In this document: one piece after another, positions 37,537 through 49,829 of the stretch
Position numbering within the stretch: position 1 is the first letter of the stretch
How the letters are laid out: every line of letters starts with the position of its first letter
Assembly (NCBI GenBank): GCA_039881145.1
Contig: JAYKKI010000076.1
Location: 11,029,001 to 11,093,000, forward strand
Length of the DNA: 64,000 nt
Reading direction: 5' to 3'
From: Druceiella hillmani
Taxonomy: Eukaryota > Arthropoda > Insecta > Lepidoptera > Hepialidae
Position numbers and translations under genes: made by a program
The notes under the pieces: model-generated
Database searches by the model: none
Told to the model about the DNA's origin: nothing
The model's input: only the letters and a program-made list of their open reading frames with translations

Positions 37537-38880
37537 ATGAGATCTGTGAGTTTAACTAATAGTAATACTTACGTAATTTTGGGTTGATATTTGGAATGAT
37601 GAACGATAAATTAACAGCTTTCTAATTTTCTGATATCTAATTGATTTGTTCTTTATATTCTAATTATATTTTATATTTGATACATCATTATTTAAATATA
37701 GGAGAATAATACTATTTTTCGCCATGGCGGGAAATATTCTATTATAATATTTGAACATTAAAATTCGCATGGAAATTTAAATACTATAAACTAATTACCA
37801 AAACTGATAACATATCATGTCTTTAGGAGATAAACTGTATATTAAAAGAATCAGATGAAAAGAAAAATCAATAACCGGAATTTTCATAGAGGCTGTAATT
37901 ACTAAAATTAACCACCCTCGACATATTAACTAGCAGGTTAAATTTGTAGTATTTGGTTTTCTGTTTTTCCGCACAAGATACATAAGTTTCAGCGCATAAT
38001 TTATGTAGAACATAATAAAAAAATTCGTGTAAAAATTATATTTTCAGATATTATTAATCGTATTTGTGGTGGGTTTCTGCGCCGCAGGCAGATTAGATAA
38101 CAACTATCTGCCACCGAATAGCGCTAGCTCTCAAAGAACTTTTGGCGGACCGAGCTTTGGTCACATTCAGTCTGGGCAGGGCTCCGGTGTTGGATCATTC
38201 GGCGGTATAAGTTCATTCCGGAATATAGGAAATAGTGGAGCTTACAGTAGCGGTGGTAACTCCGGAGCTTACCAGAATGCAGGATACGGAGGAGCGTCAG
38301 CTAGACAACAGAGCTCTCAGGAAGCGAACGCCCAGATCCTGAGATCTAACAGCGATGTTAATGAGCACGGGTACGCTTACGATTTTGAAACGTCCAACGG
38401 TATCAGGGCGGACCAATCTGCTAGCGCCGTGAATGGCGTGCAAGCGCAAGGCAGCTTCGCATATAAAGGAGACGATGGACACGATTACAGCGTCAGCTAT
38501 ACGGCGGACGAGAATGGCTATCAGCCACGCGGTGATCATTTGCCCACCTCACCACCCATTCCCGAGGCCATCTTGCGCTCACTCGAGCAAAACGCGCGAG
38601 AAGAAGCTGCAGGAGGATCTAGTGACGGTGAGTCCACTATATATGTATAATTTGCTGTCATTTTATGAAATTGTGAAATCAATAATTTGTCAATTCCTTT
38701 GATGTAACAGGAAGCTACCGCTCGGATTCATCATCATACAGCGGTGGCGCGGGTCAGTACTACGGTGGTGCTCGACAGAGCGTAGCCTTGCAAACACAAG
38801 CGCTGATCGGCTCACCCTCGCGCCAATACCTTGCCCCACGGCAGCAATCCTACAGCGCTCAATCAGGCTACAACTATTAG
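37537..38880 (+). CDS. RR-1 cuticular protein 1 (pupal cuticle protein 20/36-like)
   Basis: Three exons: 37537-37545 (only M-R-S), 38048-38627 and 38711-38880, all with GT-AG introns (502 and 83 bp); 252 residues. Residues 1-17 ([17 protein letters not shown]) are a signal peptide, followed by [10 protein letters not shown], a motif typical of lepidopteran pupal cuticle proteins. Residues 36-88 are Gly/Ser/Tyr-rich with GNSGAYQ-type repeats. An RR-1 chitin-binding domain covers about 96-185. From Gly138 it fits the Rebers-Riddiford consensus exactly (G147, Y154, A156, E158, G160, Y161, P169, P172). The C-terminal exon encodes a Ser/Tyr/Gln-rich end, QSGYNY. The protein should be secreted by epidermis and bind chitin in soft cuticle. 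The tiny first exon and the start are supported by the TATA box and the conserved 5' leader. The paralogue is at 50034. Family placement is from motif memory. Confidence 0.95.
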
Positions 38881-39018
38881 ACGCTCGCGGAAATTTTGTC
38901 GTTGGTGTATTGTTATCTATTTCAATGCCAATGGCATATACACTGAACTTTCTTGTGATATCGTTGTACTTAAACATTTATAATACTTGACGATGAGTCC
39001 CATATATTATATTTTAAT

Positions 39019-39024
39019 AATAAA
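39019..39024 (+). other. Poly(A) signal of cuticle gene 1
   Basis: AATAAA lies 139 bases after the stop codon, in an AT-rich 3' region. Confidence 0.6.
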
Positions 39025-39428
39025 ATTATAAAAACAAATGAAATCTACTTATTTTAACAATAATTATTTTTTATATTAAGGTTTCCATAGCTTATAGTTT
39101 AAGAAATAAAATATTATATAATTTGAACATAGGCATGCGTAGATGCACGAATGTTGTACCTATATAAATATATCCAAATTTCCTGAAGCACTTGCTTGCT
39201 TTATATTTTTTGCGCTTTCTCTAAGAAAAAAACTATTCAAAGCCTATGTAACATTATAAATAATTTTATTTCAAGAATTTGTTTCCAGAATTAATACTGA
39301 CATTATCTTCCGAAATTTACCTTAATATATGATCGAATATTGTATATCTGATTTATACAAAAGTCATTTTACGAGATCATGTGCACAAATTAGTAATTTG
39401 AGTGTAGTTCTGATGTAAATGTATAAAA

Positions 39429-39481
39429 ATGTTTCAAAATATTCAGAGTGAAATAATTTTACTCTGAATATTTTGAAACAT
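39429..39481. repeat. Perfect 21 bp hairpin downstream of cuticle gene 1
   Basis: ATGTTTCAAAATATTCAGAG+T, an 11-base loop GAAATAATTTT, then an exact reverse complement. It lies about 550 bp past the stop codon. A perfect stem suggests a young inverted duplication or a small foldback insertion. An RNA role would need expression data. Confidence 0.95.
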
Positions 39482-39860
39482 GCAAACAATTACTTCATAT
39501 TATTAAAGTTTGCCAAAAGTTATATTTGCATTTGGCCAGTATCTTTATTACAATATAAAGAAATGAATTTGTTTGCATATTCAAATTATCTCCCAAACTA
39601 CTCGACGATTTCAATGAAACTATCACAAGCGTGAAACGAGCTAGATATTTCGCTGCTTTGGTTTTTTAAGATGATTAAAAATTATGTATTATATCTAAGA
39701 GGTATTACGATACAACGATATATCAAAGAAAATTCCGGAAGGAAACCGCCTCCTTTCTTGCTACTGCATATTAAAACATAATAAACACATCAAAATAAGA
39801 AAGAACTTATTGAATATATATGGTGATCATTTTCGAAGAATTAATTTTAATTTAATTTTT

Positions 39861-40079
39861 ACAACTAAATGAAACACCGTGATGTAGTATTATTTCTACT
39901 TTATTTATTTAATTCTTTACCGCGATCTAGATTTCGTTGCATGACAACATCTTCAGGTGGGCAATTTGTAAAGATTACTTTTTTCAATTGTAAAGATGTT
40001 GTCACACAACGAAACCTACATCGTGGTATTTAAATAAAGTAGAAATAATACCATATCACGTAGTTTCATTTAGTTGTGG
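39861..40079. mobile_element. Palindromic element, copy G (no tail, diverged)
   Basis: It runs from ACAACTAAATGAAACACCGT to CGTAGTTTCATTTAGTTGTG. The centre is GTGGGCAATTTGTAAAG in place of GTGGGATATTAGCAAAG. The usual AACGCCAAATATATTCA tail is absent and no clear target duplication is visible. The orientation is therefore undefined. It represents a subfamily shared with copy H. Confidence 0.8.
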
Positions 40080-40958
40080 AAAATTACAGAAATTATTATA
40101 GGTGTTTATTGCTAGAACTCTAACGATGACCAAGTAAGCAATGACTGAGTGTAAAGAATTGAAGTGACTATGAAGGCAGGTTTGAACAAAAAAAAAAGAA
40201 AATCAATTGCACTCAGGTTAATTTATTTATCACATACTACTTGTTTTTGTACACTTTGCCAAGGAAATCAGCTTCTGTCGTAACAACATAAGCGAAACGG
40301 TTATCAAAAGGATCATCAGAAGAAGCTGCTTCTAATTATTAATTGACGATAGTTAAGATTGCCAATATAATTTTAAATTTATAATATAAAAAAACAAAAC
40401 TATCGCATCCAAATGACGCAGAGTTGTGAAGAACACTCTCTAAAGTGAATTGCTTAAAGATTTTAACTTCTGCAAAGTACATTTCTAACTAACATTTTTA
40501 TCGTTATTAAACACAAACAAACATACGCATTGAGTCGTATCTACGTAAAGACGCGAAATTTACTTAAAACTACTTTTATATATGGACTGGATTTCGGAAA
40601 ATCAGAAATTACTAATAATATATAATGTATGAATACATAGAATTAAACAACAAAAGCGTTTAGTAAATATGCATATATTGTATAACCTATAAGAATACAT
40701 CACACCAAAATGTGTATAAACATGACACAACCCGTACTAATTTATAGAGCGGAAAAGTTTGTTTTTTTTATTTAGCCACGTTTTAAGAAAGATTCTAGAC
40801 TATATGTACAATCACGCTACGATTCATGGAGATAAAACCGTGATAGAGAGTTAAAACCTTTTGTTTTGCATGAACTTTCAGAGATTATCACACGCAAGAT
40901 TTTAAAAGTTTTTTTGGTTTAGAATACCAATACTAGAAAATGGAAAGATTATAGATCG
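40080..40958. other. No gene recognised
   Basis: AT-rich DNA without convincing frames or repeats. Confidence 0.5.
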
Positions 40959-40971
40959 TATATATTATATA

Positions 40972-41014
<43 letters not shown>
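40959..41014. repeat. TA/TG microsatellite
   Basis: TATATTATATATGTGTGTGT followed by about 14 TA units. Confidence 0.95.
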
Positions 41015-41766
41015 GTAAAATTACGTAGCTCATCAGATAATTGTAAGCACTTATAACTATCTACTAGGATACCTACATGAAAATTAAATTTTTTTGCGAA
41101 TACTAAATTTGCACCGACAAATTTTTCATATAAACACATTTGAATGTTAGATATTGGGGTAAATGCAGGTACCTACATATACTTTATTACCTTACAAAAT
41201 GTATAGTTTTCACATTAATATTTTTCTGAAAAGAAAAGATGTTACCGATGGATAGGTGAATACGTGAGTAATCTGATAAGGGATGAGGTTTCCCTTTCGA
41301 AGTACGGGAGTCTAAAAAATTGAATTATCACAAGTATGTAACAAAGAATCAAACTAAACCTTTGATGTCCTTTTTTCGCTAACCCAAAGATAAAGGCGAA
41401 GTCAACTTCCAAAAAAAAAGAACAAAATATAGTGTATTTTTCCATTTGATTAAAATTACGGTGAACATTTTTTTCCGTTCCACAATTTCATTATTTGTCA
41501 AAAATCTTAACGATTGCTTGCAATTTATCGCTCCGCTCTCTAATTTTTCGAAGAATCTGAAAACATTTGCGAAATTTCAACGAAAATTAGTACAATTAAC
41601 GTAATGATAACGAATTCAATACTCGATTATACTTTAGATGAAAAGTGATAAAACAAAATTTTAATTAATATTTTTGTTAAAAAAATAACATGATTTACTA
41701 AAAGGAGAAAAAAGTACTTTCTGTACAAAGGCAGGATTTAAGCCTGCCCAAATATCGTTAGCGTGT
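41015..41766. other. No gene recognised
   Basis: Frames at 41242-41445 and 40933-41139 (both minus) have no motif and extend into microsatellite DNA. Confidence 0.5.
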
Positions 41767-41787
41767 TACTATGCAATATGCATAGTA
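41767..41787. repeat. Palindrome TACTATGCA-ATA-TGCATAGTA
   Basis: Perfect 9 bp arms around ATA, about 90 bases before the candidate transcription start at 41877. Confidence 0.9.
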
Positions 41788-41876
41788 TCGTTAAAACGTT
41801 ACTGTTACACATACACATTAAAACGTAAATGTTACGATTATCTGCAAGCGACTAGCTAGGCGCGCTATTAGTGCAG

Positions 41877-42018
41877 TCAGTTACAAAGCTATTAAGTTAT
41901 AAAGTTATTTCGCCATTTCTAGTCGAGTTAAAAACTTGACATTTTAACGGTGCATAAATTGTAAATAACTGGAAAATCATACGTTATCAGCTTTTTACTA
42001 ATTACAAAAAAATGAGTA
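41877..42018 (+). other. Candidate 5' exon: initiator, leader, ATG and splice donor
   Basis: GTGCAGTCAGTT contains the arthropod initiator TCAGT at 41877. The preceding 40 bases are rich in CpG for this region (CTAGGCGCGCTATTAG). A leader of 135 bases follows, ending ACAAAAAAATGAGTAGTAAG, where ATG AGT A|GTAAGTATA combines a start codon with a very good 5' splice site. No TATA box is seen. The shape is that of a first exon with two codons, but no continuing exon was found downstream. It could be a lone promoter, a first exon with a distant partner, or a transposon end. Confidence 0.3.
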
Positions 42019-42765
42019 GTAAGTATAACTTTGTTTTTTTTTTTTTCTTAATGACTGCTTGACGCAGCGATAAATTACTTTAGTCTAAACTCGGAAGCGA
42101 TTCGAGTAGTGGTGGGAAACTTCAAGCTTTGAAAAGAAACTTTTTTAAATTAAAATCAAAAAAATATTTAATCTAAATTGTTATATTGAGCATAACTAAA
42201 AAAAATAAAACATGGATTTTCCTTCTAAAAATTTACCAGAAATTAGGTCATTTTTATATCAACGTATCTAAGGAGTCGAATTTATACTTTTATGATAAAA
42301 TTATGTTACTGGATTAATCTAATATAACCTTTTTGACTTAAAACCTAAACACGTAAAAAGTAATGTTTCTACATTCAAATATAAGTAATAACTGTTAAAA
42401 CTTTTTAAATTCTATGATTGTGCTATAAAACTCAGTTAGTTTCATATATTTCCTTAAATATCTTCTAGTCACTCAAGTTAAATCTATAACTGTGAGGAGG
42501 ATATTTTTAATTTAACATCCCAGAACCAAAACTAAATGAAATAAATATATGTTAGACCGTTATTATAATTACTAAAATTATATTGGCGACTAATAAATAA
42601 TTATTTTATAGATATTTATAAAATGTTGTAAAAATTCTAATATAGTTCGTAAGCGTAGTTCAAAAGGGCATATAGTTCGATTTTCTGTTCATTTAGCAAC
42701 TGAGTGTTGGCGAGTAAAGAACAAACAAAATGTAGAAATGTCATGAAGGAAACTTAGAGGGATCT

Positions 42766-42955
42766 CACTACCTGAAATCCATTTAGGGAGAAAAACGAGA
42801 AATATGTGTTATATGTCAACATTCAAAGAAAAAACTGGATCTCTCCGATAATATACATCCAATGCGGCTTCCTATATTAAATTTAGAAAAAATAAAATTT
42901 GGTTCCCAACATGATGCGAACAACTTTAGACACACAGACCATCCTAAAGTTGTAC
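42766..42955 (+). pseudogene. Possible piggyBac-like transposase C-terminal relic
   Basis: The frame HYLKSI, a stop, then GEKREICVICQHSKKKLDLS recalls the C-terminal cysteine-rich domain of piggyBac-family transposases (H...I....KR..C.VC...GKR), which usually continues with further CxxC pairs. Those further pairs are not visible here; NIHPMRLPILNLEKIKFGS follows instead. The match is short and uncertain. Confidence 0.25.
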
Positions 42956-44224
42956 TTGTGTTTTTCTCTGTCTATACGCTGGCTACAAGTGGGAGATAAC
43001 GATGCTGCTTATACAATACACGCACATGATATCCATTAACTAACTGTAGCTTGGGCGAAAATGTGCTGATAATAAAACCATCAAAATATCCCAAGATCAA
43101 CTAAAAAGTATTGCATTTTTTTAAGAATTATATTGCTTCATGAATTTTATTTGACACTTCTTTGAAAGTAAATATCATTGGGCATAATTAGTAGTTTGTT
43201 TAAAATATGATTTGTTGATTTTCGTCGACCTTAAACTATCGGCTTATTATGAAATAATCTTCATAGGAAAATTAATTACATCTTTAGGAAAATATTTTTT
43301 TTTACTATTTCTTTTCATCGCATCACCATTTCTAAGGATTCCCTAGACGAACGTTAAAAAGGAAACTATTGTGATTACATCGTTTCTATCTATTCATGTT
43401 TCACAGCATCATGGCTCTTTCAGGAAAAGGAAAAAATATTTTTGAAATTTTTTAAATACGTCTTTTTGTTGAACTTGGAAATGAATATGTTTTTCCCACG
43501 TACTTAGGGTACAAATGAGATATCATTCGAGATGTTAAACTGCTTCGTCTTTACCAGATGGCAGTTTTCAAAAGTGATGTGTAGTCGCCCTCCCCTCTTT
43601 CTAATTTCTTAACAACATATAACAAAAATCTGAAAAATCCAGAATGGCCACATTAATTGAAAAAATTAATGCAATTTTTTTCAGTCCGTTTACATTAATA
43701 AATTAAAAACATGTTAGGAGACCAATTATATTTCTTAAACGTGTGGAAAATAAATTAGGCATACTGAAAAAATATGATAGTATCAATATTCATAAATAGT
43801 TTGACTAAAATACTTTTTAGCTTTAAATATTTATCGAGCAAATGTTTTACTTATTTTATTTTTTGGAATCCTTTCTCAAATGGTGCAAATGAAACCTTTT
43901 TGTTGTGATAACATTATATGTCCGCCTGCATGTCCGTCTGTTGGCCTTTCAGTGGTTTTTAACTTCGAAGCGGAATAAAATAGAAAATTTACATATAACG
44001 TACAGTTGTTTGATTCAAAACTGAAAATGATATTAATAATAACTTCAAATTGTAGTTCAGTGACATCTAAACGTGTAAACGGAGCCGAAAACTAATTTTC
44101 TTTCTTCATAGACATGTAGGAAATGATTGAAGATAGACTTTCGATTGGAGCATAAAACTGTTTTTTAATTTTTTTTTCATTAAACAATAATAATTTGGCG
44201 GACCATCAAAGAATACTAAAGACC
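42956..44224. other. No gene recognised
   Basis: Contains TATGTCCGCCTGCATGTCCG at 43918, reminiscent of dispersed-repeat cores, but no boundaries could be drawn. Confidence 0.45.
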
Positions 44225-44241
44225 ATATATATATATATCCA

Positions 44242-44306
<65 letters not shown>
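44225..44306. repeat. Interrupted (TA)n microsatellite
   Basis: Two TA runs separated by CCAAGAGA, the second of about 30 units. Confidence 0.95.
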
Positions 44307-44309
<3 letters not shown>

Positions 44310-44514
44310 GTGGGGAATTCGTAGTACGAGTGCTACTTGTACTTCAAAGATGTCTTTTTCGTTTTAGCATCGTTTGGCACTTGTTTCGTTGCTCTTATGA
44401 GTGATATTGTGTTAGTGAGTCATTCGCTATACTAAAAGGTGAAAATAGGCACGACCTTTTGACAACTTTAGAGTTTAATAGCAAATTATTTTTTTTCTTT
44501 ATTTTCCATTTATT

Positions 44515-44600
44515 TATTATTTATAATATTTATCTACTTTAAGGTATATAAATTAGACATCTGGCGAAATTATTAGTACGAAAACAATATTTTACAGCCA
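44515..44600 (-). mobile_element. LINE/SINE 3'-tail fragment, decayed
   Basis: TATTTATCTACTTTAAGGTA followed by CATCTGGCGAAATTATTAGT matches the SINE tail at 35380-35430 with many changes. Confidence 0.4.
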
Positions 44601-44606
44601 ATCAGT

Positions 44607-45429
44607 CAAAAGCCTTGTACATTGTTATCAACCCAATATACCATGGAGACGATGTAAAAAAATGATAAAAAAAAATATGTATAAAATATATATACTCGTA
44701 TAAAGGTGAAAAAATTTCGTACCGGATTTTTTTAAGTTTATGTGCTTTAAAAAATTAAATGTTTTTTGGGAATATTTGAGAAATGTACTATAAACAATTC
44801 ATAGATCTATTTTACATTTATAAACGAAAAGATCAGTATCTTCTGGAAATATGGAGATGGATGGAAATTTATTTATTTAATCCTTTGTTTCCCAATAAAA
44901 GAGCAGAACAAAAAGAGTTTACAATATTTGAATGAATAAATCGTACCTGAATATTAATCTAAAACACTTATACCAAATCACTAAACGAAGATGTCTTTGT
45001 ATATGTAGAAAAAAATAAAATTAGCAGACCTTTTCTCAGTAATGTAAGCAGTTTTAATTTTGAAATAATTAATTCAGTTCAGGGCAGACGTGAATAGAAT
45101 ACTTTGTGTACCTATTACATGCATGGCGAGCAAATGAATAGTCAGAACTGTCGGTTAGTTGCTATTTCAATTTTCAAATGATTAAATCTATAGTTATTTT
45201 TTTTAATTTATGATTTAATGCTTATAAATCCAGTTTTAATCATAGAATTGTCCTCATGCGGGAGACGTCGTATGGGTTTTCTTATCGAGCAGTATGTAAT
45301 TCCGCCATCGATGGCGTCATCGATCGTTAGGACTCTAACATTAGACTTGAATATATCAAAAAATTAATTATTGCTAAAAGATTTTATAACAAAAACATTT
45401 TATGTGTATCCCGAAACGTTCAACCCAAT
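44607..45429. other. No gene recognised
   Basis: AT-rich with GATCGATCG-like spots near 45320. Nothing assignable. Confidence 0.5.
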
Positions 45430-45700
45430 ATTGTGATTGCAGCGTCGTAGATGTTAGCCTAGTTGCCGCCCCACTCCCGTGTCGCTTTGATCTTGCAAGT
45501 GTGGGCGAAGCTTTAAGGGAAGCTAAGTAATGGAGGTGGCAAACAGGCCATAAGTTGATACGTGTAGACACACATCCGGTATAAGATTGATTGGCGATGA
45601 TATTGCCCCGTGTTGCTACGAGGCAGAAGAGAACTTTGATGACGCATCACCAAGCGCCTAGATGGCCTTCAGTTTTAATGCGTTTAACAATTCCTGCGAT
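45430..45700. other. GC- and CpG-rich block of unknown origin
   Basis: About 270 bases are noticeably richer in GC than the surroundings (GTTGCCGCCCCACTCCCGTG, CATCCGGTATAAGATTGATT, GACGCATCACCAAGCGCCTA). A minus-strand frame (45374-45571) reads LTSTTLQSQYWVERFG in part. It may be a fragment of an LTR or a LINE not otherwise seen here; I could not identify it. Confidence 0.4.
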
Positions 45701-46176
45701 GTAACATATTAAGATTGTACTTCCTTGTTTTATACTTCGAAATGTAGTTAAGATTTTACTATGTATATGTTATTGCAAGTTTTACAAAGTTTTTATATAT
45801 GCTAATGTTACACTCAAACATAAATATGTATTATAAGAAACTGTATTAAACACGGACATATTTGCTATTGTACATTCGGGAAACAATATATGTGCCTTCA
45901 AGGAACGGTTATTAAGTTATCTATGTATACATGTAGTACGTACAATAAGAATATTTTCGAAAAGATAAGGTCATATATAGGTTTTTAGGACTCCGTAACA
46001 AACAAGGGGCAAACAAGGAGCTTTTACAATTTGGTCATGTCTATGTGTGTAGCCGTCTAAATATCACACCCTCGTAGTTTTTAATCGTTTTGACATCCGC
46101 GTATAATAATTTTGAAAGAATATGCTTCAGATAAATATATCAAATAGTACGTAGCGAAAAATCCCTATTTATTATG
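45701..46176. other. No gene recognised
   Basis: AT-rich flank between the GC-rich block and palindromic copy H. Confidence 0.5.
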
Positions 46177-46189
46177 GTACCTTCCCTTA

Positions 46190-46513
46190 ATTTGTATTGA
46201 CCATTAAATTAAACTACGTGATGTAGCATTATTTCTACTTTATTTTAATCCTTAACCACAACCTAGTTTATTTTGTTGTACGACAACATCTTTAGGTGGG
46301 CAATTTATAAATATTTTTTTACAAATTGCCCCCCTAAAATTCTAAAGATCTTTACAACTTGCCCACGTAAAGATGTTTTCATATAACGAAAGCTAGGTCG
46401 TGGTTAAGAATTTAAATAAAGTAGAAATATTACTACATCACGTAGTTTCATTTAGTTGTGAATAAAAATTAAGTGATAATGAATTTCTACAAAATTAACG
46501 CCAAATATATTCA
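46190..46513 (+). mobile_element. Palindromic element, copy H (full, 13 bp target duplication)
   Basis: Flanked by GTACCTTCCCTTA at 46177-46189 and 46514-46526. The body begins ATTTGTATTGACCATTAAAT (11 extra bases before the usual terminus), and the arms carry CGTGATGTAGCATTATTTCT and its complement. The centre is an expanded AATTTATAAATATT/CAAATTGCCCCCC region. The tail AACGCCAAATATATTCA ends directly at the duplication. This copy defines the 3' end of the family precisely. Confidence 0.9.
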
Positions 46514-46526
46514 GTACCTTCCCTTA

Positions 46527-47791
46527 TTAAGAAAAGGGGATGAAAAAAATTTGCAAGAAATATCATTAAAAATATCTTTTAAAATGACTTTTTCGAAATA
46601 GTAGGCTTTAGAATCGTTTGCAGTACGGGCACATATGTGTCTCCTCTCCATTTCCTAAAACGATTATGTAAAATGCAGATAAAATACTGAAAACAGACTT
46701 TTGTGAATACTTTGAAATGAGATTATTTCAGTGAAAAATTATTCAAACGAAACTATTTCAGGAGATATAAAGAACTACGCAATCTTATTTTGTGCAGATT
46801 CCGAAAATCACATAGCCGTTTTTCTTCTTTTTCTTTGTCAGTCAGTCTGTATGTTTATTCTTTCCATTTCCATTTTTAACCATATTTTAATAAAAATTTT
46901 CCCCATCATAGAGTTTCAAAGCTGAAAAGTAAAATGAAATATACAACATCTCCATGAAATATTGAGAAGTTGACAAATAACGACTATTGCTCTGCGCTTA
47001 TGCGACATAAAAAATACTAAATTCATTTGAGTGAACACTTAACGCTTGCGTTACTTAGAGTCTAAAAAAATAATTATAAAACGTTGAAATGTAAAGGAAA
47101 TAATAAATAAAAACATTTAAATATACGATAAACTATATATGGTAATCAGTGTCATAACATTATTAACTATTGACCACTGTAAACCAAACAAATTCACGAA
47201 GTTGATCCGCAAATAAAAAGCTGGTAACATAACATTACTTTAAGTTGCATAATAATGTAATGTATAATTTCGATCATCGCGGATAACATAGATCATATCG
47301 TGAAAATTTTGTATTCGTAACATCCTTTTTAATTCTTTTATCAACCTGTCGCAATTCACTCCCTTCAATATTGATTAATAAAAAAGATACCATAGGCAGT
47401 CTCGCACTCGCGAAACTGCGAGCTTAAAAGGAATCGGTTGCATACTGAACCACTCAATAAATTTTGAAATATCGTTAAGAGTATTTGCTCATCAAAATAT
47501 AAATTAAATCGACAGATAGAGAATTTAATTTAGCTGTTGTAACAACTTACTTACACGAATGAGACCTTCAAAAGGAAGGGAGATAACAAAAGCTCATCAA
47601 TAAGGATTAATTAAAAAACTTTTAAACAGACGACTTGATTTTGCAGGCTGTAATAAGTTTGTGTATCCGTCATATTAGACTTAGAAATTTAATTACATAC
47701 CAGTTGATATTTAAGTGATTATTACTATATAGGTGCATACTTTAATTGACGTCTACTGCCACGACAAAATACTATATATTTAAAAGAAAAA

Positions 47792-47800
<9 letters not shown>
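46527..47800. other. No gene recognised
   Basis: A 64-codon frame (46731-46925) lacks motifs. TCAGTCAGTCTGTATGT at 46839 hints at a decayed dispersed repeat. Confidence 0.45.
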
Positions 47801-47884
<84 letters not shown>

Positions 47885-47890
47885 CATATA
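47801..47890. repeat. (TA)n microsatellite with TATG breaks
   Basis: About 90 bp preceded by an A-run of about 14. Confidence 0.95.
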
Positions 47891-49408
47891 AACTCAAAGG
47901 AAGGGGTCGATCGTTTTAGAAATGTTTGTCTATTTTTCTGATTGTTTGTTTTGTTTGTACGCATATCAAATAATTCCTAATGCGTTTGAATACTTTCTTT
48001 AATACTTTACAGCTTATAGTTCTTAACATAATATTAAAAATTAAAAAAAAACATTATCCCAAAAATAACCCTTAAACGGCGATGAAAAAATGATTTTTTT
48101 TGTAAGAAATGTTGAAATAATGTCAAAAACATCATAGTATTTATGTTTTAATACAGCTTCTAACTGATTCCATTAGAGGGCGCCAAATGTAAGTTAAATT
48201 GCACTATGAAAATCTATCTGTGTAATAACAGTCGACGCCAACTTAGTGATGAACAAAAACAAGCAACCAATAAGCCATGACGCTTAAAAACATAAATCAA
48301 AACATCGATAGGATTGTGCGTACCATTTCATGTGCCTTATTCTTCTGTAAATGAACTATTTGGTGACAATGAATACTGATTTAAAAATGTGATTAATTAA
48401 TCTAGCAGCAGTTTTACTGAAAAGCTATTTTTTCATTAATCTAAACCACGACACAAATTAAATATTTACTTTTCAGGTTTCCAAATGAAAAATAATAAAC
48501 AGAAATTCTATAAGGAACTTAATCTATGTCTCTTAGTTTATCGCAGAGCTTCGTAACTCTTGGTCTATTTGATTTAGATATCTAGTAACTCAATATTTGC
48601 TTTAAATATACGGTTAATAATCAAATTTTAATAAAATAATATTTGGGATCAAAAGAAAATTATTTCAGTCGCAAATGCGTTTATGATTATATTTGCAAAA
48701 TACATAATAAAAATAAGAAAGCTTAATTACATGATACTTGTTTTACATCTACATTCTAATCATACAGAGTAATGTGGTCTCATGCAAAACTGCACATAGA
48801 ACAAAAATCTATATTGAACTTAGTAACTCTATTTAGTTGCTAGGTATAGCACTTGGTTATATACATCTAGAAACATTTCTTGGTCAATATTATTACCAAT
48901 TTTCACGAATACTTTACTTTACTATAACATGTAGTTTGTTTATAATAGAATAAAACATGGGAAAAATTGCTGAATGTCGCTGGACATCAACTTTAAATTC
49001 GAGTCCTCTTAACCGTCTGTCCGACAATGAAGACTTTTTAATTGCTACCATAAGGAGGCCTTTGCAATAATATTACCGTTTATTCTATCCATATATTATC
49101 ATGTAAAGTCGGCTAAATAATTATGTTTATTAAATATAAATTCTGGAGAATGTACCAGTTATATGGAATATAGAAACAAATTTGAGCCGACAAGTGGAAT
49201 TGGTATGTCTGGAATGAATAACTAATAGATATAACTTAACACTGCAATTGGATTATATTTAAAAAATAAAATAGAGTTATAATTCCAGAGTCGACTATAT
49301 AATTACTAAAGAAACTAGAATGACCCAAGTATTTTTTCTTATATTAAAATTATACCGGTATTTTAGGAGAATAACTATATTCACCTGACTAATATTATAA
49401 TGATCAAT
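47891..49408. other. No gene recognised
   Basis: AT-rich DNA; ATTAGAGGGCGCCAAATG at 48172 is a repeat-like spot. No frame with support. Confidence 0.5.
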
Positions 49409-49420
49409 CGATGCCATATT

Positions 49421-49667
49421 CACAATTAAATGAAACTACGTGATGTAGTATTATTTCTACTTTCTTTAATTTCTTTACTACGACCTAGGTTTCGTTGTAC
49501 TACAACATCTTCAGGTGGGATATTAGCAAAGATATTTGTTAAGTAATACAACGAAACTTAGGTCGTGGTAAAGAAATTAAAGAAAGTAGAAATAATACTA
49601 CATCACGTAGTTTCATTTAATTGTGAATAATGAATTTCTACAAAATTAACGCCAAATATATTCAATA
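49421..49667 (+). mobile_element. Palindromic element, copy I (full, 12 bp target duplication)
   Basis: Flanked by CGATGCCATATT at 49409-49420 and 49668-49679. It begins CACAATTAAATGAAACTACG. The palindrome centre has GGGATATTAGCAAAGATATT and an incomplete return arm (the CATCTTCAGGTGGGATATT complement is missing). The tail AACGCCAAATATATTCA is followed by ATA before the duplication. It lies about 370 bp upstream of cuticle gene 2 exon 1, just outside the conserved promoter block. Confidence 0.92.
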
Positions 49668-49829
49668 CGATGCCATATTGTAAATTAGACTAAATATTTA
49701 GCACTTTAGACTCTATGATACGCAAATATAATTGTAAAATAAAATATTACTTTTATCTTTCTTAATAATAATTTCTTCTACAGAACAATCAATGACGATG
49801 AATAAGAACGACATGCTACGCTGTTACGT

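Noticed and set aside
38297..38977. Additional frames antisense to, or in other frames of, cuticle gene 1 (38297-38539, 38433-38702, 38690-38977)
   Set aside because: They are shadows of a GC-richer coding exon. The sense frame has a signal peptide, RR-1 consensus, splice sites and a paralogue.
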